From assembly GCA_019309115.1 (NCBI GenBank), contig JAFDGW010000001.1, forward strand, positions 40,824 to 104,823: a stretch of DNA of 64,000 nucleotides. Direction: 5' to 3'. The first letter of the stretch is position 1. Every line of letters starts with the position of its first letter. Source of the stretch: Deltaproteobacteria bacterium (lineage in GTDB: Bacteria; Desulfobacterota; Syntrophobacteria; Syntrophobacterales; Thermodesulforhabdaceae). Positions 46,003-55,058 of the stretch are shown here, one piece after another. Below the pieces are notes generated by a model that had not been told where the DNA came from, ran no database searches, and worked only from the letters and a program-made list of their open reading frames with translations. Made by a program: the position numbers and the translations under genes.

Positions 46003-49000
46003 TTAGCTACTGCTAGTTATGGCGATTGGAAAGTCTTGTACCGTTTGCGGTTTTTGCACAATCGGAGTTTGCTCACCCTTGGTGAGCTCTTTTACACGTT
46101 CGGAGATGTATAAATCAAGATAATCTATTGTTATCTTACCTTTTTTCATTAAATCTGCCTTTCCAGATAGACCTTCTAGAAGAGCCTTTGTGAATGCTCC
46201 GTTTTGCCATTCTTCGGATTCAAGGGACCTCTGAGTCCTAGAAGACGATGCAAAGACAACCGCTCCATTTTCAGCACTCACAAGTTCATTAACCACCCCC
46301 ATTACATCTCCCGTAGCTCCAACAGCTATCCCTCTCGTTCTCCTGCCCTTCAAGATGTTCGCAGAATAGCAGGCATCCAGAAAGAGTAGCACCTTTCCGG
46401 GTATGGATGCCACGGTGTCTTGGAGGTAAGTTGCCGGTATCCCTGTTACCATAAGCTTTTCGGGGTTGGCATCCACAGGCAAGAAGTAATATGTGCCGCT
46501 CCGATTGTCCGTGAGTCCGTGACCTGCCATAAAAATCATGGCAACGTCACGAGCAGTGGTTTCTTTTCTGATCCAGTCGAGCCCTTCTATTATGTTCTCC
46601 CGCGTGGCTTGCTCGTCTGTGATGACACGAACCTGAACATCTCGATAGAGTTTTCCATTTTGGGTTTGCATCATCCTGGCAAAATCCCGGGCGTCTTTTG
46701 CCGGATACATGAGCATCATTTCTTCTCTAGGGTACTTCCCAATTCCAACTGCGAGAACATATAGTTTTGGCTTAATTAAAAATCCCTGCGGAGCAGTAGG
46801 TTCGGGTAGTTTAGTTTCAGCCACCTCTGGAGCCGGAACATTGACCGATCTGGCTTTGATTTGGCTATCGGAAGGTACCGCTGTTTTGGCCACCATTGGA
46901 ATGTTGGTAGTAGAAGCAGAGGGCGCAGCAGCTTCAAAATGTACCTGAGCAATGGCGGGTTCACTTGCGGCAAACCTATTTATGGCAATGACTGAAATGA
47001 TCGAATCTTTTGGTGGTATCGTTATAGTTGCTTCTCTTGTTACTTCTTCCCCTGCCGCCCAGGTTCCTTCTTCAACTTTCACCGGCCTACCATCGATCAT
47101 AATTTTGACCGTGTTTACAGGAGCGTTCTTGGTGGATCTCATTGAAAAGCGGAGCCGCAGTATCTGTTCTGACGTAGAATACTTCTTGGGAGGATCAAGG
47201 AGCCTGACCACCGGTGGCAGCATTTCTTCTGGTTTTACATCCGAGCTTTTACGTCCCCATTCCTTTGCAGCGTATCGGAGGGCTTCTTGCTCGTCGAGGG
47301 TCTTTAATATTGCGAGCGGCAAATCAGGTCTGTAGTAGATTGACCTGAAACGACCTATAGGGAAGAAGTCAGCTTCAATGTCAAAAGCTCTGTTGACATG
47401 CCAGCCAATGAATTGGTCAGCACCGGCTGAAGCGTCGTAATATCCCGACGGAGACCACATAACCCATTGCTCGCTTTTGGGAATGAAAAATAGACTCAGT
47501 AACTGACGACCATCCCTGAGTCTATGCCATCGTATCGCACCATCAGCATAAGCTGCTACAACAAGACGTCTATCCCTGGAAATATTTACAGCCCTCACTG
47601 GGGCAGGGGTCGTCACTTTCCACATGAGGTTTCCACTGCGATCAAAGTATCTCAACGACCATTCTGCGCCTATTACAAAGCCCTGCTTGTCCGGACTGAT
47701 GGCAAGACAGTAGGAACGTTCATAAGGGGCCAGAGCTAGACGTTTTTTCCCAAGTCGCGGATGGCCGCTTTTTTTCCAATTTCTGATTGGAAGAGCATTA
47801 GTAATCGGTGAATAAAAATCCTTACGATTTTGCGGATTGATTTCAAGGTACCTGTCAGGGATTGAAAACAGCCCTTTATATGTATTTTCGGCCCAGTAAA
47901 ATTCGAAAAAGACCTCGGAACCGTCCTTGTTTACAAAAAATTTTTCTTGTTTGTCTCTAAAATCCGCGTTGTCTGGTAGGTGAACAAACTGAAACGAACC
48001 ATTGGCGTTTATTATTCCCATTGCGGGATCACCGGAAGCAAAGGCCAGCTGACTGTTGGGCAGACTCTCAAGACTCAAAATGGTGTCCCGGCTTTTTGTA
48101 GGAAAGTCCCTGTATTTTCCAGCCCCTTTGTTCTTCCAGCATCGTATCGGGTTGGTACCGTCGGGTTTACTCCAACGTCCGGCAGCACATAATGTGGTTC
48201 CGTCACTGAGCCAGGCGACGCTACTTAGGTTTCCATTGGTAATTCCCCTCACACTGGCCGATAGTAGAAACTTCAACATGGTGCCGGAATATATGTCAAC
48301 TCTTCTGCTGGCGAGATAACCAACTGCTATTCTGGACCCGTCAGGTGTGAAGGATACAGAAAAAGGCGCTTTACCCGCCGTTTTGCGTTTTTTAAGAAGC
48401 GCAAACTGCTGATCGTACAGCCTTAGGTATCCATCATCAGATACAGTGACCAGACGACCCTTTGAGTCAAAATCCACGCCGTATACAGAACCACCATATT
48501 GGAAATCTTCCAGTGCTATGCTATAGTCTCTTGCATTATAGACTCGAATGCCCTGTTTCTTGGCCAACCCGGCTACAAGGTAATTACCATCAGGAGAGTA
48601 GGCCAGTTCAAGGACCGGCGTGGGAAGGCCTCCCAAACGGTAAACCATTGAACCAGTTTGCCAGTTAAAGACGTAAATGGCAAATTGTCCCCCCCAGCTT
48701 TTTCCTGTGTAACCTCCACAGGCAACAAACTTTCCGTCAGGGGACAGCGCCACAGCGTAAAGCTTACCTTCATTACCTTTGCCAATGGGCGGATGGAGGG
48801 TAGCGAGGAGGTCTCCAGAAAGGGTGTCCCATATTTTAACGGTCTGATCATACGACACGGTGGCTAAGTAAGTGCCCATAACATCTGTTCTGATCTTACG
48901 AATACTGGCGGTATGAAACTTTGTGTTGATTTTAAGAATGGGGACACTATCTTGTGATCCTACCGACAGGCCTGACAGACAAAAAACGATAAAGATTGTA

Positions 49001-49047
49001 AAGCATTGAAGTAGCCGTTTCATATCCACACCCACCATAAACATCAT
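46003..49047 (-). CDS. exported WD40-repeat caspase-like (peptidase C14) protein
   Basis: 1014 residues. N-terminal signal sequence (an ATG at 49023 gives the tighter signal MKRLLQC; ATG 49047 overlaps the preceding stop as TAATG). Residues about 40-560 are WD40-type beta-propeller repeats (VKIWDTLSGDLLATL, VAISPDGKFVACGG, RLYDQQFALL). A Ser/Pro/Ala-rich linker follows. From about 759 comes a caspase p20-like domain with catalytic His843 in AGHGLTD and Cys893 in FLDACYSA. Cleavage after a basic residue would fit metacaspases/orthocaspases, but specificity is not readable. Export is unusual, as most such proteins are cytoplasmic. Confidence 0.88.
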   Translation of the reverse strand: MMFMVGVDMKRLLQCFTIFIVFCLSGLSVGSQDSVPILKINTKFHTASIRKIRTDVMGTYLATVSYDQTVKIWDTLSGDLLATLHPPIGKGNEGKLYAVALSPDGKFVACGGYTGKSWGGQFAIYVFNWQTGSMVYRLGGLPTPVLELAYSPDGNYLVAGLAKKQGIRVYNARDYSIALEDFQYGGSVYGVDFDSKGRLVTVSDDGYLRLYDQQFALLKKRKTAGKAPFSVSFTPDGSRIAVGYLASRRVDIYSGTMLKFLLSASVRGITNGNLSSVAWLSDGTTLCAAGRWSKPDGTNPIRCWKNKGAGKYRDFPTKSRDTILSLESLPNSQLAFASGDPAMGIINANGSFQFVHLPDNADFRDKQEKFFVNKDGSEVFFEFYWAENTYKGLFSIPDRYLEINPQNRKDFYSPITNALPIRNWKKSGHPRLGKKRLALAPYERSYCLAISPDKQGFVIGAEWSLRYFDRSGNLMWKVTTPAPVRAVNISRDRRLVVAAYADGAIRWHRLRDGRQLLSLFFIPKSEQWVMWSPSGYYDASAGADQFIGWHVNRAFDIEADFFPIGRFRSIYYRPDLPLAILKTLDEQEALRYAAKEWGRKSSDVKPEEMLPPVVRLLDPPKKYSTSEQILRLRFSMRSTKNAPVNTVKIMIDGRPVKVEEGTWAAGEEVTREATITIPPKDSIISVIAINRFAASEPAIAQVHFEAAAPSASTTNIPMVAKTAVPSDSQIKARSVNVPAPEVAETKLPEPTAPQGFLIKPKLYVLAVGIGKYPREEMMLMYPAKDARDFARMMQTQNGKLYRDVQVRVITDEQATRENIIEGLDWIRKETTARDVAMIFMAGHGLTDNRSGTYYFLPVDANPEKLMVTGIPATYLQDTVASIPGKVLLFLDACYSANILKGRRTRGIAVGATGDVMGVVNELVSAENGAVVFASSSRTQRSLESEEWQNGAFTKALLEGLSGKADLMKKGKITIDYLDLYISERVKELTKGEQTPIVQKPQTVQDFPIAITSSS

Positions 49048-49787
49048 TAAAGGTCTTCCAGTTTTGTTGATGATGGTGGTGGCGGAGAATCACTGTTGTT
49101 TTGTTGATTCCCTGCTGATGGAACCGAGTGCCCCTTTCCTTTTTCAGTAAGGGTAGTATGACCGGATTCAAGAATATTCAGCCCGCGCTTGCAATACTGG
49201 GAATAAAGGTTGTCCATGATTCCAGTGATATTTTCTTCAAGTATGTCATAGGCCCTTTGAACAACATCAACTCCGCCCGTTTTCTTTGACCAACTTACGG
49301 ATGAAATCAGACGGGCTGTTTTTGCATCCAGGATTTTCAGTGTCAGAGTAACGTAGACAGACTTGATGGATGTATTTAGTCCACGAATAACCCGTCCCTT
49401 TACCCTGAGCTGTCCCACCATAAGTAGGTCGGCCCCCAATTTTTCTCCAAGCGTTATCGCTCCAACTGTGTTTCCCCTGAGTATCAAAAGTTTTTCCTGC
49501 TCGGGCAAAATCTTCTGCAAAACCGTTTGATCAACAGGGTTTAATCCCCTGTTTGCACATTCTCCTTCAATGAGAGCGGTAACATCTTTCACTAGCTCAG
49601 GCGTAGCATCAAGGGATGCACTCCCTACAATTACCGCAATCTTTCTGTTGATTAGCTGTGGAGGACAAACTCCTTCGGCGTATGATATCGACGCAAAAGC
49701 AAGAAGACCGCTGAAAATAAAGAGCAAAGGGCTAATGTAGTGCGCCAGCTTTTCCCTATTCAAGGGGTACCCTCTCGATCGTGTCAC
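49047..49787 (-). CDS. exported CsgG/LpoB-like protein
   Basis: 246 residues. Hydrophobic signal segment (about 15-36), then a domain with KIAVIVGSASLDATPELVKD, VDQTVLQKILPEQEK, GEKLGADLLMVGQLRVKG and LTLKILDAKTARLISSVSW, the pattern of CsgG/LpoB-type N domains that read out or modify extracytoplasmic assemblies. Tail rich in Pro, Ser and Asn. Overlaps both neighbours. Confidence 0.65.
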   Translation of the reverse strand: MTRSRGYPLNREKLAHYISPLLFIFSGLLAFASISYAEGVCPPQLINRKIAVIVGSASLDATPELVKDVTALIEGECANRGLNPVDQTVLQKILPEQEKLLILRGNTVGAITLGEKLGADLLMVGQLRVKGRVIRGLNTSIKSVYVTLTLKILDAKTARLISSVSWSKKTGGVDVVQRAYDILEENITGIMDNLYSQYCKRGLNILESGHTTLTEKGKGHSVPSAGNQQNNSDSPPPPSSTKLEDL

Positions 49788-50208
49788 TTGTTAATTCCTC
49801 TTTTTTGGTTTGAGGATTGAGCTTGTAAGTTCTGACCTTCACTTCTCTGTATTTTTTACCATCTTCTTCAACGAGCTTTACAGGTTCTGCCACCACCTTC
49901 TCCGTCTTATCTTCCTTAACAATAACCACCCGCTTATTTTTCAATGCTGCTTCTTTCATAGCCTGTTGGCGCTTTTCATAAGCCCAGCCCGACAGTGCCC
50001 CCAAGGCTCCACCAGCAATTGCACCGGCTACCATTCCTTTCTTGCCTCCAAGAGCATAACCTATTAGGCCTCCAGTAATTGCCCCAAGAGCTCCACCTGC
50101 GACCGCTGCCTGTTGTTGTTCTTGACCCTGCTGGGTCGTTGCACAGCCCATGGAAACTGCTAACCAGGCACATATCAACGTAATAGCCACGACTCTTTTA
50201 CCAAACAT
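49756..50208 (-). CDS. glycine-zipper lipoprotein
   Basis: 150 residues. Lipobox at AVSMGCA (Cys22). A glycine-zipper stretch (about 36-75: GGALGAITGGLIGYALGG, AGAIAGGALGALSG) like SlyB/YMGG proteins, able to pack into membranes, then a charged domain. Probably outer-membrane lipid-anchored. Overlaps the next gene by 32 bases. Confidence 0.8.
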   Translation of the reverse strand: MFGKRVVAITLICAWLAVSMGCATTQQGQEQQQAAVAGGALGAITGGLIGYALGGKKGMVAGAIAGGALGALSGWAYEKRQQAMKEAALKNKRVVIVKEDKTEKVVAEPVKLVEEDGKKYREVKVRTYKLNPQTKKEELTSDTIERVPLE

Positions 50209-50232
50209 AACACCCTTCCTCCCCTACATTGT

Positions 50233-51585
50233 TTAAAGGTTCAACACATCTTTGTATTTGTCTTCGAGTTGAGGGCTTTTTACAACCTCTTTTATACGCT
50301 CCTGGCTAACGTTTGCCACAAGTTGTGTGGGGACACCTTGCTCAAGCTTTTCGCGTGTGATAGCCCGAGGATTGTTAACCTGAATTTTAACAATATCTCC
50401 TCGCTCTTCTCTGATAGAAAACGTATCTTTACCATATTTGGCATTAAGAGCCTTCAGTATGATGCCATCTAGTATGTCAGAAAATTGTTCGCGAGATCCC
50501 GCAAATTCCACTTCAAAAACCGTGTCACCTCCGGCTAGAAATTCGCGAAAAATCACATTCAGAACAGAGCGAATACCAAGAAGTTCCTTTTTCATGAGCT
50601 TTGCGAGCTGCCTGTCCGGCATTCCTGAAAAGGTCAAAATAACATCATGAGTGGGCCTCAGAATGTAGTCCTTGAAAATATCCTGGCTGAACACGTCCCC
50701 GACTTTTGATCCAACGTCCATTATTGCTTCGTCTTCGTCATTATACATTACGCCTTGCGGCGGTCTGAAATTTTCGGAAAAGATTATTTCCGTAGTATGG
50801 TTATCGATGGCTTCGATTGACCATGCTGTTAGAAGAGTTGTTTGTACTTCAATTCCACTTGCCAGACGTACCCGCTGCGAACGCCTGAGTTTGATTACGC
50901 CGTTAATGGATATGTCTGATGGTTTCTTTACAATTTGCGATGCTACTTCGCGGGTTAGCCCTTGAGCCAGCAAGAGCTTTATTCTTTCTTGAAGCTGTCT
51001 GTTGGCTTCATCCTCTGAAATGACTTTATAGCCAAAACTCCGCAAACGATTGGCAATCTCCCTGTTGCAGACTTCACATGGGACCCGTCTTCCCCAAGAA
51101 TCCGGTGATATTATGTACAATCCCACAGAAAAGGTCGGATTTCCCCTTTCCTTGATGATGGAAATCCTCTCCATTCGTGACAAGGCCTTTACAGCGTTTC
51201 TGATAGGTGCAGCTAATACCTCTGCTTTTATCCACACATGATAAAATCCATCGGGCTGTATGCCACCATTTACCACTTTTAGTATCCGCTTTATGGCACC
51301 TTCGGATTTGGAAATCACGCGATCCCTAACGAGTGTGTAGTTTTCGACAATGGTTTGAGAAGACACATAGCAACCGACAGCCTTTTCTATGGCCTGGCGT
51401 TTTGCATCGCGCAGTGCCTCATCATAAGCCAGAGTTTTGTCTTTGTAAAAATTGGGGTCCGCGAGTCCCTCAGCTGAAACAATAATTGTTGCGGGTTTTA
51501 CCTGCGGCATTCCTGTGCTGGGAAAGGCCATGAGAAATATAACAAGAAGTATTACATAACAAATTCCGAGCTTTTTAATTCCCAT
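50233..51585 (-). CDS. exported FlgT/LPP20-like protein
   Basis: 450 residues from ATG 51585 (signal peptide MGIKKLGICYVILLV...; ATG 51648 would place 21 extra residues before it). The region ALRDAKRQAIEKAVGCYVSS and VRDRVISKSEGAIKRILKV matches the FlgT N-terminal domain. The middle has a CsgG-like part (SFGYKVISEDEANRQLQERI) and the C-terminal third holds a second alpha/beta domain. No flagellar genes are nearby, so it is probably a relative used in another envelope assembly. Confidence 0.65.
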   Translation of the reverse strand: MGIKKLGICYVILLVIFLMAFPSTGMPQVKPATIIVSAEGLADPNFYKDKTLAYDEALRDAKRQAIEKAVGCYVSSQTIVENYTLVRDRVISKSEGAIKRILKVVNGGIQPDGFYHVWIKAEVLAAPIRNAVKALSRMERISIIKERGNPTFSVGLYIISPDSWGRRVPCEVCNREIANRLRSFGYKVISEDEANRQLQERIKLLLAQGLTREVASQIVKKPSDISINGVIKLRRSQRVRLASGIEVQTTLLTAWSIEAIDNHTTEIIFSENFRPPQGVMYNDEDEAIMDVGSKVGDVFSQDIFKDYILRPTHDVILTFSGMPDRQLAKLMKKELLGIRSVLNVIFREFLAGGDTVFEVEFAGSREQFSDILDGIILKALNAKYGKDTFSIREERGDIVKIQVNNPRAITREKLEQGVPTQLVANVSQERIKEVVKSPQLEDKYKDVLNL

Positions 51586-51679
51586 AGGCACACCTATTTG
51601 TTTCGGTTTGAAGCCGGAAAAGGCGATGCAGGTAGAAGTAAGTATCAAGCCTCGCCTTTATTTCCAGCCTTTTCTTCTT

Positions 51680-52576
51680 TCACTGCTGAGCTTGAGGAGG
51701 TGTTGGGCCTCCTGGAGGAGCAGGAACCGCCTTTAGCTCTCTTTCTGCAGTAGATCCCGTTGGAACTGGCAAAGACCTATACTCAGTACCGTGCAACCTT
51801 GATCCTCCAGGAGCACCTTCCTGCGGCCCACTCAATTCGTCCTTCTGAGCACCTCGACCTATAACTTCAACGATATTGGGCCCTTCATACCTTATGTTCT
51901 GTCCAAGGATATCTCGAACCTTCCTTACATCAAGACGAAGCCTCACGAAGGCATTCCCATCTTCGTCCCATCCCCAACCACGATTTGGGTGGTCAAGATC
52001 TATGTTGGGGATATATGCTCCATATACAGCAGCGAGAACCTTCGAGCGATTTATATCGTTAGTCAATATAAAATTTTCTGCTTCACTCACACTCATGATG
52101 CGTTCACCAACAATCTTTGCGGCAAGTTCGTCATAGGCATTTAACAGAGCCGCGCGCAGAGCCATAAGCGGTGGTTTTGACGATGGTGTCATCGTTCCAA
52201 AACCGTATCCACGCACTCTAACGTTTTTAAAGGACATTCGCTCACCTACCACGTTAATGACATCGCCGAGGTCTATGTAGCCCGTGCAAAAGGCTATGTC
52301 TTTTTCTTTGTCGTAAATCATTTTTTCAACATTAATACCCTTTATGAGTGCTCCGGCCTTGGTTTGGATTCTGTAATTTGGATTTTCCGTCAGTCCAAAT
52401 TGACCCTCGCTGCGAACCTTGTAACCCACCACCATTTCGACCAGGTTGCGTTTTAAGTCTTGTTTGGCCATTTTTTCTGACATGAGCTGCTTATTGCCGG
52501 CCCACCCGATTGACCACAGGCAAAATGAAATCAAGGTTGCCATAAGTGTGCTTTGACCGAATTTTCTCCATTTCAT
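51680..52576 (-). CDS. exported LPP20-family-like protein
   Basis: 298 residues. Signal peptide to about IGWAGN. ALRAALLNAYDELAAKIVGERI, typical of LPP20/FlgT alpha-beta modules, lies near residues 140-161. The tail (from 245) is Gly/Pro/Gln-rich and unstructured. Located 9 bases from its upstream neighbour in the operon. Confidence 0.65.
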   Translation of the reverse strand: MKWRKFGQSTLMATLISFCLWSIGWAGNKQLMSEKMAKQDLKRNLVEMVVGYKVRSEGQFGLTENPNYRIQTKAGALIKGINVEKMIYDKEKDIAFCTGYIDLGDVINVVGERMSFKNVRVRGYGFGTMTPSSKPPLMALRAALLNAYDELAAKIVGERIMSVSEAENFILTNDINRSKVLAAVYGAYIPNIDLDHPNRGWGWDEDGNAFVRLRLDVRKVRDILGQNIRYEGPNIVEVIGRGAQKDELSGPQEGAPGGSRLHGTEYRSLPVPTGSTAERELKAVPAPPGGPTPPQAQQ

Positions 52577-52585
52577 TTTTTCCTC

Positions 52586-53182
52586 CTATTTTCCGAAAAG
52601 TTTATGCCAGAATCTCTTTTCCCCTTCGGGTTTTTTATCACGAAGAGAATCCTTATCGTCCTGCTCCTTTCTATTTTCGGTTTTTTTAGACTGTGATATG
52701 GCTTGATCTGGAGACAGAGAAGGCTCTGTTGGTTTGATAGACATAATTTCACTCGTAACCTTGCCACTTCTGATCTCAATTGTACCGGTTGTCCAAAAAG
52801 GAGAAGGGTTGCGGGGGCGAAAAATTTCTTCAAACTGGCTTGCTATTTCATCAGATGGGTCGGTAATCTGAGGTAAAGAACCTGTTGAAACAGAATTAGC
52901 TTTTCGGGGATGAACAACTAGTTTATCTAGGGCTATTTCCAGTTCTCCACTCTCGGTGGGTTTTACTCGAGCAGAGAATTCCACGATTCCGTTTTGGGGA
53001 AGTTTCCCTTCTTTTCGAAGTCTTTCCACGATTTTACTCGTTATTTCGCGTTTGCTGGTCACCCACTTGTCCATGAGTTCTTTCTGACCGGCATGGGCAT
53101 TTTCGTGAAGTAAGTAGAAACCCCACAACAATAAACATATGATAAGCCACGCCGTAAATTCGTATGTTTTCACAGCTTTCAT
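52586..53182 (-). CDS. exported or membrane-anchored protein, TonB-tail-like, unknown
   Basis: 198 residues: one N-terminal hydrophobic helix (about 10-28), then a domain containing ERLRKEGKLPQNGIVEFSARVKPTESG which vaguely recalls the TonB/TolA C-terminal pattern, then a highly charged tail. No firm family. Confidence 0.55.
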   Translation of the reverse strand: MKAVKTYEFTAWLIICLLLWGFYLLHENAHAGQKELMDKWVTSKREITSKIVERLRKEGKLPQNGIVEFSARVKPTESGELEIALDKLVVHPRKANSVSTGSLPQITDPSDEIASQFEEIFRPRNPSPFWTTGTIEIRSGKVTSEIMSIKPTEPSLSPDQAISQSKKTENRKEQDDKDSLRDKKPEGEKRFWHKLFGK

Positions 53183-53205
53183 GAATCTGTTCCCATCGTA
53201 ATTGC

Positions 53206-53844
53206 CTAGAAGTTTTCGGGGCTCAGGGCTTTACCACCACCCTGGAATTTTTTCAGTTTTTTGACGGGCCTGTGATATGGAGGGCGTCCACACAAACGCT
53301 GGGCTCGCTTTAACCCGTCTTTTGCAGGATAGAATTCAGAGTTGATTTCCAGTGCCTTCTTGAACATGTTGCGAGCTTTCAGACAACATTTCTCGGTCAG
53401 GTAAATCTCCCCAAGTTTTGTGTATATTTCGGGCAACACAGAGTTGAGATTTACCGCCATTTCTAACTCCGCTTTTGCTTCTGGAAAACGATTAAGGCGG
53501 TATAGTAACAGCCCCAGCGCTTCATGAGCCTGGATATACCTTGGATCAATGCGAATTGCGTCCTTATAAGCCTGTTCTGACTGTGCATCCATACCTTTCT
53601 TTTCATAAGCCTGGCCTAGGTAGTAATGGGCTTCTTTGTAGGCTGGGTTCATTGAAATTGCCGCTTTGAATTCTGAAATTGCCGCGTCGTAGTATCCATC
53701 GTTCAGGTAAGACATACCACTTCGGAAATGATCCTCAGCGGTAGGTTCAGGTGGCGGAGGGGGCGGTGGTGTTGCACAGGATGCAAGAGCAATACCCACA
53801 ATAATTAGACATAAAAATCTTAAAAGGCTTACTTGACGTTTCAT
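53206..53844 (-). CDS. TPR lipoprotein
   Basis: 212 residues. Lipobox LASC (Cys23), a run of eight prolines, then four to five TPRs (YYDAAISEFKAAISMNPAYKEAHYYLGQAYEKKG at about 52-85). Resembles PilF/PilW pilotin-like or BamD-like lipoproteins; partner unknown. Overlaps the next-upstream gene by 4 bases. Confidence 0.8.
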   Translation of the reverse strand: MKRQVSLLRFLCLIIVGIALASCATPPPPPPPEPTAEDHFRSGMSYLNDGYYDAAISEFKAAISMNPAYKEAHYYLGQAYEKKGMDAQSEQAYKDAIRIDPRYIQAHEALGLLLYRLNRFPEAKAELEMAVNLNSVLPEIYTKLGEIYLTEKCCLKARNMFKKALEINSEFYPAKDGLKRAQRLCGRPPYHRPVKKLKKFQGGGKALSPENF

Positions 53845-54704
53845 AATTGTTCCTCCCTGTTTTTGGGTTCGTTAAAATGCTTCCATAAACCTTCTATAAC
53901 CTCCCATCCGAAAACTATTCCTTGGTGAAAAATGTAACCAACAGTTGGGGAAAGAAATGCTCCAGCCAAAATCACGTTATGCCATAACGCTGCGCGATAG
54001 ATATGAACGGCGTCGGCGGGAGAGACTTTCCATAGGCTAGCCAAGTCATAAGCCAGTAGAAATGGAATGATTAAAATTACTATAACAGCCAATTCAAGCA
54101 CCAACAATAGGAAAATCAACGATTTAAAAATACCCAATTCCGGGATGACTAAAACTTCTGCCTTATCAGTTAATTCATCAAAATTAATGCCCAGCAGATT
54201 CTGGTTTAGTAATATTGAAAAAAGCTGGAAGAAGAAAAGAGTGATTATAAGTCCTGCCAGGAGAAATATTAAGGAACCATGAGTTACACTGAGAACAAGC
54301 AAACCCACTGCGCTGATAATGGCAAGGAGCAAATAAATACAAGCGATAACTTCTTTAAGAAAAGTAGGAATGTAAAACTTTCGCGAGAATACCCCGGAAA
54401 AAGTTTTAAGATACGTAACCATTTTATACCATGTCAAAAACAGTATCGGTATGGTTAGAACTAGAGCTGATAGGATCAATATCGGTTCGAACTTTTTGAG
54501 CCTCACCGCCAGGGATAGAAAAAGCATCACGTTGCACAAAAGACCTAAAGCCATAGTAAATAAAAGTAAGATTGTGATTCTAAAGATCCAGTTTATGTAA
54601 AACCTATTTCTGCTTTTTCTGGGTACCAAGGAATTAACAAGTTTGAACATGAAATTTGCGAACTTGTCAGGCAAACTAGCCCTTTCTTGATTGCTCTCCT
54701 CCAT
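53841..54704 (-). CDS. multi-pass membrane protein of unknown function
   Basis: 287 residues with about six hydrophobic helices and charged termini. No motif I can name. First gene of the nine-gene envelope operon. It may be the inner-membrane platform for the exported partners (inference). Confidence 0.7.
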   Translation of the reverse strand: MEESNQERASLPDKFANFMFKLVNSLVPRKSRNRFYINWIFRITILLLFTMALGLLCNVMLFLSLAVRLKKFEPILILSALVLTIPILFLTWYKMVTYLKTFSGVFSRKFYIPTFLKEVIACIYLLLAIISAVGLLVLSVTHGSLIFLLAGLIITLFFFQLFSILLNQNLLGINFDELTDKAEVLVIPELGIFKSLIFLLLVLELAVIVILIIPFLLAYDLASLWKVSPADAVHIYRAALWHNVILAGAFLSPTVGYIFHQGIVFGWEVIEGLWKHFNEPKNREEQL

Positions 54705-55058
54705 ATCTTAAACCACCCTTGCCCCTCTTGCCTCTCATGAAGCTTGCCTAGGAAGGAAAGAGATGCTGGAGGCTTCACGAGATTAGTTATTTTTTAAAAA
54801 TGTTGCCTTATCCGTACCGAGAAAATTTGAGCATCCTCAGGTTGGGTTCGGGTTTTAGTTTTTTAATCAATTTCTCCAGCATTAGCAACGATAATTTCGC
54901 TAAAAAGAGTCGTTTTCAAAAAAATTTTTTTGCTTTTGGTGAGTGATCGTTGCAAGATAAAAACTGGTTGACAGGGCGATAGGGCTGTGCTTTCAAATTA
55001 ACAAGTGAAAAAAGGGACAATGGAAACCTATGGGTAGTTCACAAAGGGAGGATGATGC
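54705..55058. other. intergenic region between divergent operons
   Basis: About 350 bases, AT-rich in the middle. It must hold promoters for the envelope operon (-) and the flavoprotein (+). Only the plus-strand candidate listed separately is recognisable; no gene is seen. Confidence 0.5.
54968..54996 (+). promoter_or_regulatory. possible promoter of the RnfB-GltD gene
   Basis: TTGACA, 17 bases, TTTCAA. Perfect -35, weak -10, about 60 bases before the ATG. Confidence 0.4.
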
